Source of the DNA: JAILEN01 sp036723975
GTDB taxonomy: Bacteria > Bacillota > Clostridia > Lachnospirales > Lachnospiraceae
Reading direction: 5' to 3'
DNA length: 20,211 bases
NCBI GenBank assembly: GCA_036723975.1
Contig: DAIMGJ010000024.1
Span: 1 to 20,211 of the forward strand
In this document: piece by piece, positions 15,264 to 20,159 of the stretch
How the letters are laid out: each line of letters opens with the position of its first letter
Numbering within the stretch: position 1 is the first letter of the stretch
Made by a program: the position numbers and the translations under genes
Notes under the pieces: model-generated
Databases searched by the model: none
What the model was told of the DNA's origin: nothing
The model's input: only the letters and a program-made list of their open reading frames with translations

Positions 15264-16577
15264 ATGAAGGTACTGATTCTTTATTTTGCAATTATTAATA
15301 CTATTACATTTTTTTTGTACTGCATCGATAAAAGTCGGGCAAAACGAAACGCCTGGAGAATACCGGAACTTACGCTAATCGGATTTGCAGCTGCAGGAGG
15401 TGCTTTGGGAGCATTCTTAGGCATGCATCTGTTTCACCATAAAACTCGAAAGTTAAAGTTTCGAATCTTAATCCCCATCTTTCTAATCATTTGGGGAATC
15501 ATTACCTTCAGAACATACAAGACTGATGCAAAACTTGATGTATTAAAAAGCTACGTAGAACCACAGACTTCTGAAACAGTCACGGAAAAGTCCGGCAAAG
15601 ATTCCTTTGCCCCGATTGAAACGGAATCTCGACTCACACTGGCTTTTGCCGGCGATATCAATCTCGACGATAACTGGTGTGTTATGCAAAACTATTATGC
15701 CAACGGAGAAGAGCTTTCAAATGTCATCGATTCAAATTACCTTTCTGAAATGCAAAATGCAGATATCTTTTGGGTCAATAATGAATTTACCTTTTCTGAC
15801 CGTGGAACCCCCACCGAAAGCAAAGCCTATACCTTCCGTTCCAAACCGGAAAACGTAAAACTATTGCAGGAAATGGGTGCCGATATTGTAGGCCTTGCAA
15901 ATAATCACATTTATGACTACGGAAAAGATGCGTTTTTAGATACGTTGGATACGCTGGATACCGCCGGCATTTTATATGTTGGCGCAGGTAAGAATTTAGA
16001 TGCAGCAAAGGCACCGGTTTACATTGAAAAAGATGGGATCACCATTGCCTACGTCGCTGCAAGCCGTGCAGAAAAGATAAAACTTACCCCGCAGGCTACG
16101 GAAACCGAGCCGGGGATTTTACGTTGTTACGACAACTCCTTATTTGTGGAATCCATCAAAGAAGCCCGTCAAAACGCAGACTATGTCATCGCTCTTCCTC
16201 ACTGGGGAACCGAATATTCCACCGCCTTGGAAGAGGCACAAATAAACGGTGCAAAGGAATACATTGACGCAGGAGCAGACATCGTCATCGGTGCTCACAC
16301 CCATTGTGTTCAGGGCATTGGTTCTTACAACGAAAAACCCATTGTCTACAGCTTGGGAAATTTCTGGTTCAATGAAAAATCATTGGAAACTATGCTGGTA
16401 AAAGTCACCTTAACGGTTAGCCAAACTACGGATGAAAAGGGTAACGTCACAAGTACAATAAAGGATTCTCAGTTTGAAATTCTTCCGGGCATGCAGCAAA
16501 ACTGCACCACCGCTCCGGCAGAAACCGAAGAAAAACGAAAAGAACTTACCGACTATATCTACAGTCTTCCAAATTAA
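15264..16577 (+). CDS. DUF1294 membrane domain fused to CapA-type metallophosphatase
   Basis: The 437-residue product has an N-terminal DUF1294 domain (about 5-85): membrane helices around the conserved RIPELTL and HHKTRKLKF motifs. A linker (86-122) follows, then an extracytoplasmic CapA/PGA_cap domain. That domain shows AGDINLD (129-135), NNE, LANNHIYDYG, LPHWGTEY and GAHTHCVQG. CapA-like proteins act in poly-gamma-glutamate or related polymer export, but no capBC genes are here, so a wall or surface phosphodiester hydrolase role is equally possible. GAGAGG lies eight bases before the ATG. It is one of only two plus-strand genes and is followed by a bidirectional terminator. Confidence 0.9.
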   Translation: MKVLILYFAIINTITFFLYCIDKSRAKRNAWRIPELTLIGFAAAGGALGAFLGMHLFHHKTRKLKFRILIPIFLIIWGIITFRTYKTDAKLDVLKSYVEPQTSETVTEKSGKDSFAPIETESRLTLAFAGDINLDDNWCVMQNYYANGEELSNVIDSNYLSEMQNADIFWVNNEFTFSDRGTPTESKAYTFRSKPENVKLLQEMGADIVGLANNHIYDYGKDAFLDTLDTLDTAGILYVGAGKNLDAAKAPVYIEKDGITIAYVAASRAEKIKLTPQATETEPGILRCYDNSLFVESIKEARQNADYVIALPHWGTEYSTALEEAQINGAKEYIDAGADIVIGAHTHCVQGIGSYNEKPIVYSLGNFWFNEKSLETMLVKVTLTVSQTTDEKGNVTSTIKDSQFEILPGMQQNCTTAPAETEEKRKELTDYIYSLPN

Positions 16578-16610
16578 AAAGGTTCACGGCATACACCGTG
16601 AACCTTTTTT
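16576..16610. terminator. Bidirectional terminator between the capA-like and ABC genes
   Basis: The 9-bp stem GGTTCACGG (16581-16589) / CCGTGAACC (16596-16604) has A runs on the left and six T on the right. It serves the converging plus-strand capA-like gene and minus-strand ABC gene. Confidence 0.93.
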
Positions 16611-16611
16611 C

Positions 16612-17190
16612 TTATATCATAAACACTCTGGAATCTTTGATTGGTATTTCTTCTTTCGTTGCCAATAGAATCGGACGAGAGCCTTGCTTATCCAAGATAT
16701 AAGAAAGCGCCTTTTCCCGTTCACCTGTATTCATTCCTTCAAAAGCCTCATCTAAAACTATAAAATCCGCTGGAATACATAATGCTCGTACAATTGCTGC
16801 AAATCCTTTCTCAGCTTCAGTCAATTCACTGACAGGACAATTGATCTTATCCTCGGTCAAGAAATAAGATAATTCCTCTAATGCCCTTCCGGCGGATACC
16901 TTCCGATGTGCTTTCTTTACATGCCATAGAGCACTCTTCTTATCTTTAAAAACCTTCACCTGTGGAACGTATGCGCTTTGCAGCGTAGGATACTTATAAT
17001 CTCCCATTCGAGCCACACGTCCCTCATCCGGTTTTACTTCTCCCCAAAAGATACGAAGCACGGTGGTCTTCCCACATCCGGCAGGTCCCACAATCTGATA
17101 AATTCGTTTATCCTCCACTTCCAGATAAAAATCCTTCAGTACGTCCCGTCCATTATATGATTTTGAAATATGGTCTAATATAATCGTCAT
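16612..17190 (-). CDS. Orphan, degenerate ABC-type ATPase
   Basis: The 192-residue protein has the fold of an ABC ATP-binding subunit. It has Walker A GPAGCGKT (35-42), a Q-loop glutamine near 77 (YVPQV) and Walker B FIVLDEAFE (143-151). The signature LSGGQ is replaced by VSELTEAEK (120-128), and the histidine switch position reads LLATKEE, with Lys instead of His. The product is also short. No permease gene is adjacent. It may be a non-transport or regulatory ATPase, or an ABC protein losing function. It lies just downstream of the terminator of the 17222-17294 RNA, and no clear promoter of its own was found, so read-through could express it. Confidence 0.8.
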   Translation of the reverse strand: MTIILDHISKSYNGRDVLKDFYLEVEDKRIYQIVGPAGCGKTTVLRIFWGEVKPDEGRVARMGDYKYPTLQSAYVPQVKVFKDKKSALWHVKKAHRKVSAGRALEELSYFLTEDKINCPVSELTEAEKGFAAIVRALCIPADFIVLDEAFEGMNTGEREKALSYILDKQGSRPILLATKEEIPIKDSRVFMI

Positions 17191-17221
17191 GAACCTGTTC
17201 TATCACTTTCATCTTTATATA

Positions 17222-17294
17222 TAACAAAAAGATTCGGAGCTGGCACTCCGAACCTTTCTGTATTCTTGTGAACATATAACTACATTTCTTAGCT
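17222..17294 (-). ncRNA. Predicted antisense RNA antitoxin (about 73 nt)
   Basis: A minus-strand promoter (17301-17329) predicts a start near 17294, and an intrinsic terminator ends at about 17222. The RNA is complementary to the toxin mRNA at two places. Its 5' part (antisense of 17262-17291) pairs with the toxin start region 17409-17439 at 27 of 31 aligned positions, including an unbroken 12-base block ATTCTTGTGAAC over the start codon. Its terminator loop TGCCAG is the exact complement of the toxin terminator loop CTGGCA. It is encoded next to, not opposite, the toxin gene, so it would act as a trans-type antisense RNA blocking translation. The RNA itself is predicted, not seen. Confidence 0.75.
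17226..17254 (-). terminator. Terminator of the antitoxin RNA
   Basis: The stem TTCGGAG/CTCCGAA (17233-17252), extended by two more pairs, has loop TGCCAG on the minus strand and is followed by TCTTTTT. Fourteen bases, GGAGCTGGCACTCC, are identical on the plus strand to the toxin terminator. The two RNA loops are therefore complementary. Confidence 0.85.
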
Positions 17295-17300
17295 ACAAGT

Positions 17301-17329
17301 ATAATACTCCCTTTTCACTCAAAAATCAA
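17301..17329 (-). promoter_or_regulatory. Promoter of the antitoxin RNA
   Basis: The minus strand has TTGATT (17324-17329), a 17-base spacer and TATTAT (17301-17306). No LexA-type palindrome is present here, so this promoter would be constitutive while the toxin promoter is repressed. A TATAAT also reads on the plus strand at 17300-17305, but without a good -35. Confidence 0.68.
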
Positions 17330-17342
17330 CCTCTAAATGCCA

Positions 17343-17371
17343 TTGATTCGAACGTTTGTTCGTGTTATAAT
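17343..17371 (+). promoter_or_regulatory. Promoter of the toxin gene
   Basis: TTGATT (17343-17348), a 17-base spacer and a perfect TATAAT (17366-17371) preceded by TGT form an extended -10 promoter. Transcription should begin near 17378, leaving a leader of about 37 bases. Confidence 0.85.
17349..17362. promoter_or_regulatory. LexA (SOS/DinR) box in the toxin promoter spacer
   Basis: CGAACGTTTGTTCG is a palindrome in its 5-base arms and contains GAAC-N4-GTTC, the Gram-positive SOS box core. It fills 14 of the 17 spacer bases between -35 and -10, where a bound LexA dimer would block RNA polymerase. It implies induction by DNA damage. Confidence 0.8.
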
Positions 17372-17385
17372 ATCTATGCTGTCGA

Positions 17386-17404
17386 TCCTTTCCAGTGGAA
17401 AGGA
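17386..17404 (+). promoter_or_regulatory. Hairpin sequestering the toxin Shine-Dalgarno sequence
   Basis: In the toxin leader, TCCTTTCC (17386-17393) can pair with GGAAAGGA (17397-17404) over an AGT loop. The right arm is the first part of the ribosome site GGAAAGGAGGTGAT. The site is therefore very strong but partly closed, a common feature of type I toxin mRNAs. Confidence 0.78.
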
Positions 17405-17414
17405 GGTGATTCTT

Positions 17415-17501
17415 GTGAACGCTATAATAACATTTCTTATCTCTGTATTGGCATCTGTAGTTGGCTACTACATTTGCAAATGGTTAGACAGAGATGACTG
17501 A
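17415..17501 (+). CDS. Small hydrophobic type I toxin-like peptide, 28 residues
   Basis: A GTG start, eight bases after AGGAGG in a near-complete anti-16S match (GAAAGGAGGTGAT), opens a 28-residue frame. Residues 3-21 are one hydrophobic helix (AIITFLISVLASVVGYYIC), followed by the charged end KWLDRDD. This is the shape of Fst-like and holin-like membrane toxins (hydrophobic helix, Trp-Leu, charged tail). The gene has its own extended -10 promoter with a LexA box, a hairpin over the ribosome site and an intrinsic terminator. The neighbouring divergent RNA is complementary to its start. It probably inserts in the membrane and lowers membrane potential when freed from the antitoxin. The family name is uncertain and toxicity is inferred. 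Confidence 0.82.
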   Translation: MNAIITFLISVLASVVGYYICKWLDRDD

Positions 17502-17544
17502 CAGCACTAGCCTAACGGAGTAGTCCACCGCAACGGACTTTAGG

Positions 17545-17573
17545 CCTTGGGAGCTGGCACTCCCAAGGTTTTT
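17545..17573 (+). terminator. Terminator of the toxin mRNA
   Basis: The 9-bp stem CCTTGGGAG/CTCCCAAGG (17545-17568) with loop CTGGCA is followed by five T. The loop is complementary to the loop of the antitoxin RNA terminator. A second stem, AGTCC/GGACT inside GCCTAA/TTAGGC, lies in the 3' untranslated region at 17510-17545. Confidence 0.93.
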
Positions 17574-17589
17574 ATCCTTTTTATATTGC

Positions 17590-17726
17590 TTTAATTGTTC
17601 CCTTTACCCAAGCGCCCGCAACTCCGCCGAACCGACCGAAGCAGCGTTTACGCTGCTGAGAATTCGAACCTAATACGTTCATATGGCAGGTCCTCAAACC
17701 CGCATAAACACTGGACTTTCAGCTGC
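17590..17726. other. Gap without a convincing gene
   Basis: No supported gene is seen between the toxin terminator and the type III toxin remnant. A perfect hairpin AGCAGCG-TTTA-CGCTGCT lies at 17640-17657, but without a T tract. Just after it GAGAATTCGAACC resembles the T arm of a tRNA gene, a possible trace of past integration. A 60-codon minus-strand frame here overlaps the decayed toxin end in another frame and looks spurious. Confidence 0.5.
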
Positions 17727-18068
17727 TCATTTTTTACAAAAATCAAAATGGAACAACAATGGAACAAATCTCTCATCAAATTCATTCTATCTAATATATG
17801 GAGTAACAGTTGTATCAATATATTTTTCATCCGTAATTATAACTGCTTTTGAAAAATCAATGCCGCAGTGATTATTCTTATCCGTCCAAAAAACATGAGG
17901 ATGATTAATATTAGACCTTAATGGAATTGCATATTGCACTCCATTAATTGTTGTCATCAATTGAATATAGGGTCTTTGAGTCTTTTATTCTATTTCCGGA
18001 AACAGATCATGTGGATGATCTTTGTAGAATTCATTTGACAAAAATACAAATCGTCTGTGTTGTGCCAT
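17727..18068 (-). pseudogene. Decayed ToxN/TenpN-like type III toxin
   Basis: From an ATG at 18068 with GAGG five bases upstream, one frame reads MAQHRRFVFLSNEFYKD...PEIE, then TAA (17985-17987). In the same frame it goes on with KTQRPYIQLMTTINGVQYAI, PLRSNINHPHVFWTD and CGIDFSKAVIITDEKYI, ending PYIR with TAG (17787-17789). A few more codons run to a TGA at 17727. The RPY...INGVxYAIPLRSxINH...GIDFSKAVII pattern is that of ToxN/AbiQ-superfamily endoribonucleases, closest in my judgement to TenpN. The first stop is one base from a Glu codon and the second one base from Gln. The normal C-terminal ~50 residues are missing. Two tandem RNA repeats lie just upstream, as in intact systems. Confidence 0.75.
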
Positions 18069-18090
18069 ATTTCCCTCGTAATTTTTTAAT

Positions 18091-18217
18091 ATAACATAGC
18101 CCATAAATATGGGGCTACTTCTCAGCGAACTTTTCTTTTGTTTTACTTGGTCGCGTTCTACGACCAAATCTTCTCAACGAGCTTTCTTTTACGTCACGCT
18201 CTATGACTCTTCTTCGT
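18091..18217 (-). ncRNA. Type III antitoxin RNA with two tandem repeats
   Basis: Upstream of the decayed toxin the minus strand carries two related units, at about 18170-18208 and 18118-18169. Each has a short hairpin (GTCA-TAGAGCG-TGAC in the first, GTCG-TAGAACG-CGAC in the second), a purine-rich stretch, and an end TCG(T/C)TGAGAAG. The stem pair changes from A-T to G-C between units. A hairpin AGCCC/GGGCT (18098-18116) follows as a weak terminator before the toxin start, the standard promoter-repeats-terminator-toxin order of type III systems. The predicted 5' end begins with ACGAAGAAG, a partial repeat end. Confidence 0.68.
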
Positions 18218-18223
18218 ACCTAT

Positions 18224-18232
18224 ATAATACCA
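18224..18232 (-). promoter_or_regulatory. Extended -10 promoter of the type III antitoxin RNA
   Basis: TGG-TATTAT on the minus strand is an extended -10 element placing the start near 18217, just before the first repeat. No clear -35 is seen in the AT-rich sequence upstream. Confidence 0.5.
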
Positions 18233-18354
18233 CAGAAATATATAAATACACCCTTATTTATGGAATATTTCTTACCATTGGAACAAAAAAGAGCCCTTCA
18301 ACATAGAACAACAAATGTACTATGATCATAAATTATATAAAAAAATATTCATTA

Positions 18355-19497
18355 TCATAAGCCTTCTACGGCTTTTGAATCCCTCTCTGACATTTCATGC
18401 TTATAAGGGTTGTTTGCGCTTGCATCAAAGCCATCCAAGAAATACTCCTTAGGCATATATTTTTCATACTTCAAATCCATAAAGTAATTGCAAAAGATTT
18501 GCTCCGCGTATATGATTCTTCCTTTTCCATCAGTTAATGCATATACAAATCCATAATAGGGATCTGAATTTACTGCCAAGAGGTCATAAGTTCTTTCCTC
18601 AGTTACACTATAGTACCCGATATATTCAGTTGAATCATAATCCTTTAGACGTTGAACTTCTTTTTCATATGCATCCGCATCATAATCTACCACCATGTAT
18701 CCAAGGAACTGCTCATCCCAAGGATTATAATAAACCATTTTAAAATCTTCCACTTCCATGGAATCATTTATCTTTTCCGGCCAAATTGTTTCATCCATTT
18801 CCCACTTGGTCCAATCTGTTTCTACCCCTTTTTCATAAGCATGATTGGAAAAAGACATATAATCATTGTAGTTTTCTATATCCGTTCGAACTTTCGGTCT
18901 TGCAAGTGCCACACTGGCAAACAACCAGGTCATAGTAGCTGTTAATAAAACCACCTGAAAAAAGCCAATTACAAGGGCAATAATTGTGGCAAATTTTATA
19001 ACCTTTATAATAATGGTTTTTTTAGAAATCAGTTTTTCCAACAATCCGGTTACATATAAGGTTATCACAGCCATAATCAAAAGAGCGGACACAGAAGCAA
19101 AAAATGCGCTCTTATTTATATAATCCCACTCCACATCTCTTGTTTGAAAATATACTGCAAGAAAAGAAATAACAACTCCCACAAAACATAATGCCTGTAC
19201 ACTTCTTAATAAGCTGCTTTTTTCTTCCGTAGCATAATCAGCCATTTTTTCCGCTACTTCTTTTACTTCTTTATCCATCATCTCGCTTTTTCTTTCTCCT
19301 TCAATTATTTCTCTGACATCCACATCATAGTAGTCCGCAATCTCAACCAATAATGAAATATCCGGAAGATTATTACCGGTTTCCCATCTTGAAACGGTTC
19401 TCGAACTCACATTAAAAACAGCGGCAAGTTGTTCCTGTGTCAGTTGTTTTTCATTTCGTAATTCCTTCAGGAACTTACCTATCTTTTTTTGATCCAT
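18355..19497 (-). CDS. Membrane-anchored XRE-family regulator
   Basis: The 380-residue protein begins with an XRE helix-turn-helix domain (about 5-65: LRNEKQLTQEQLAAVFNVSS, RTVSRWETG, then LPDISLLVEIADYYDV). Three hydrophobic segments follow (about 100-117, 131-150, 165-197), then a C-terminal domain of about 180 residues rich in Asp, Glu and Tyr that would lie outside. The ATG at 19497 has AGGAGG six bases upstream; the frame extends to 19563 without support. Such one-piece membrane regulators may couple an outside signal to DNA binding. I do not recognise the C-terminal domain. It lies downstream of the tRNA cluster, beside the two toxin-antitoxin loci, in what looks like an accessory segment. 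Confidence 0.87.
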   Translation of the reverse strand: MDQKKIGKFLKELRNEKQLTQEQLAAVFNVSSRTVSRWETGNNLPDISLLVEIADYYDVDVREIIEGERKSEMMDKEVKEVAEKMADYATEEKSSLLRSVQALCFVGVVISFLAVYFQTRDVEWDYINKSAFFASVSALLIMAVITLYVTGLLEKLISKKTIIIKVIKFATIIALVIGFFQVVLLTATMTWLFASVALARPKVRTDIENYNDYMSFSNHAYEKGVETDWTKWEMDETIWPEKINDSMEVEDFKMVYYNPWDEQFLGYMVVDYDADAYEKEVQRLKDYDSTEYIGYYSVTEERTYDLLAVNSDPYYGFVYALTDGKGRIIYAEQIFCNYFMDLKYEKYMPKEYFLDGFDASANNPYKHEMSERDSKAVEGL

Positions 19498-19534
19498 AGA
19501 TTTCCTCCTCATCATGGGATAATTGAAATATAAA

Positions 19535-19563
19535 ATAATAGACGGGTGATGAACACGACACAA
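19535..19563 (-). promoter_or_regulatory. Possible promoter of the XRE regulator gene
   Basis: The minus strand has TTGTGT (19558-19563), a 17-base spacer and TATTAT (19535-19540), about 38 bases before the start codon. The -35 is weak. Confidence 0.5.
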
Positions 19564-19607
19564 AGCGAGAAAATGCCATTTTCATTCACCGGACATCTAA
19601 TGTCTAT

Positions 19608-19700
19608 CGTGCGTGAGAGGGCGCGGGCTACGCCTCTTAAAAGAAAAAGGAACCAGGTCAACGACCTGATTCCTTTTCTTTTAAAAGCGTGCGTGAGAGG
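19608..19700. repeat. 13-bp duplication of the tRNA-Arg 3' end
   Basis: CGTGCGTGAGAGG occurs at 19688-19700, inside the 3' end of tRNA-Arg, and again at 19608-19620, beyond the tRNA terminator. Next to the second copy is a GACAT-CTA-ATGTC inverted repeat (19592-19604). Duplicated tRNA 3' ends are the usual footprint of tyrosine-recombinase integration, but no integrase gene is in the window. Confidence 0.55.
19633..19684 (-). terminator. Terminator of the tRNA cluster
   Basis: The stem GGAACCAGGTC (19649-19659) / GACCTGATTCC (19663-19673), with one mismatch, is extended by A/T pairs, and the minus strand ends in TTTTTCTTTT. It follows tRNA-Arg directly and ends the Asn-Glu-Met-Val-Leu-Arg transcript. 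Confidence 0.9.
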
Positions 19701-19761
19701 ATTCGAACCCCCGACACCTTGGTCCGTAGCCAAGTGCTCTATCCAGCTGAGCTACACACAC
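19688..19761 (-). tRNA. tRNA-Arg (anticodon ACG)
   Basis: The acceptor stem GTGTGTG/CACGCAC has one G-T pair. The anticodon loop CTACGGA gives ACG, and the T loop is TTCGAAT. It is the last tRNA of the cluster. Its 3' end is partly duplicated 80 bases downstream. Confidence 0.96.
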
Positions 19762-19767
19762 ACATCC

Positions 19768-19851
19768 TGCCGCAGACCGGAATCGAACCGGTACGATGTC
19801 GCCACCACAGGATTTTAAGTCCTGCGCGTCTGCCAGTTCCGCCACTGCGGC
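19768..19851 (-). tRNA. tRNA-Leu (anticodon TAA)
   Basis: The acceptor stem is GCCGCAG/CTGCGGC. The anticodon loop CTTAAAA gives TAA. The 84-base length includes the long variable arm of class II tRNAs. Confidence 0.96.
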
Positions 19852-19874
19852 ATCTGAAAGATTAACTTTCAAAA

Positions 19875-19947
19875 TGGGACCTATAGGGCTCGAACCTATG
19901 ACCCTCTGCTTGTAAGGCAGATGCTCTCCCAGCTGAGCTAAGATCCC
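19875..19947 (-). tRNA. tRNA-Val (anticodon TAC)
   Basis: The acceptor stem is GGGATCT/AGGTCCC with one T-G pair. The anticodon loop CTTACAA gives TAC, and the T arm is ATAGG/CCTAT. Confidence 0.97.
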
Positions 19948-19973
19948 ATGTCTTAAACATATTTGAAAAAAAG

Positions 19974-20047
19974 TGGAGCTTCGGGGACTCGAACCCAGGA
20001 CCGACCGGTTATGAGCCGGTTGCTCTAACCAACTGAGCTAAAGGTCC
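19974..20047 (-). tRNA. tRNA-Met (anticodon CAT) with two stem mismatches
   Basis: The cloverleaf is clear, with anticodon loop CTCATAA (CAT) in a good CCGG/CCGG stem. The acceptor stem GGACCTT/AAGCTCC has a C4-C69 mismatch, and the T stem CTGGG/CCCCG has a T50-C64 mismatch. The first base pair is G-C and the body resembles an elongator methionine tRNA. A tRNA-Ile read with a modified C34 is possible but less likely. It may be a weakened copy or contain sequence errors. Confidence 0.9.
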
Positions 20048-20054
20048 GAACAAA

Positions 20055-20126
20055 TGACCCCAACGAGATTCGAACTCGTGTTACCGCCGTGAAAGGGCGA
20101 TGTCTTAACCGCTTGACCATGGGGCC
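20055..20126 (-). tRNA. tRNA-Glu (anticodon TTC)
   Basis: The acceptor stem GGCCCCA/TGGGGTC has one G-T pair. The anticodon loop CTTTCAC gives TTC, and the T arm is ACGAG/CTCGT. Confidence 0.97.
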
Positions 20127-20159
20127 GGAAAGGATTTTGATTAGTTCCTTTAAACTAAG

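Larger units (their letters stand above)
17262..17439 (+). repeat. Imperfect direct repeat pair linking antitoxin and toxin start region
   Basis: Copy A (17262-17291) and copy B (17409-17439) share ATTCTTGTGAAC, then TATAA, then ACATTTCTTA, with one gap and three mismatches. Copy B holds the toxin start codon. Copy A lies in the antitoxin RNA gene and is read there as antisense. This is the same principle as the DRa/DRb repeats of the pAD1 par locus. Confidence 0.85.

Noticed and set aside
17664..17678. GAAC...GTTC pair after the 17640 hairpin as a second LexA box
   Set aside because: The spacing between half-sites is seven bases instead of four, and there is no promoter around it.
17648..17830. 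60-codon minus-strand frame
   Set aside because: It overlaps the end of the type III toxin remnant in another frame and shows no ribosome site or recognisable protein pattern.
18118..18208. Short tandem repeats considered as a CRISPR array
   Set aside because: There are only two copies, the units are adjacent without unique spacers, no cas genes are present, and position and structure fit a type III antitoxin.
18109..18306. 65-codon plus-strand frame over the type III repeats
   Set aside because: It is antisense to a structured repeat RNA, has no ribosome site, and its sequence reflects the repeats.
19546..19872. Frames on both strands through the tRNA cluster
   Set aside because: They translate tRNA-Arg, tRNA-Leu and the terminator; no protein is expected.
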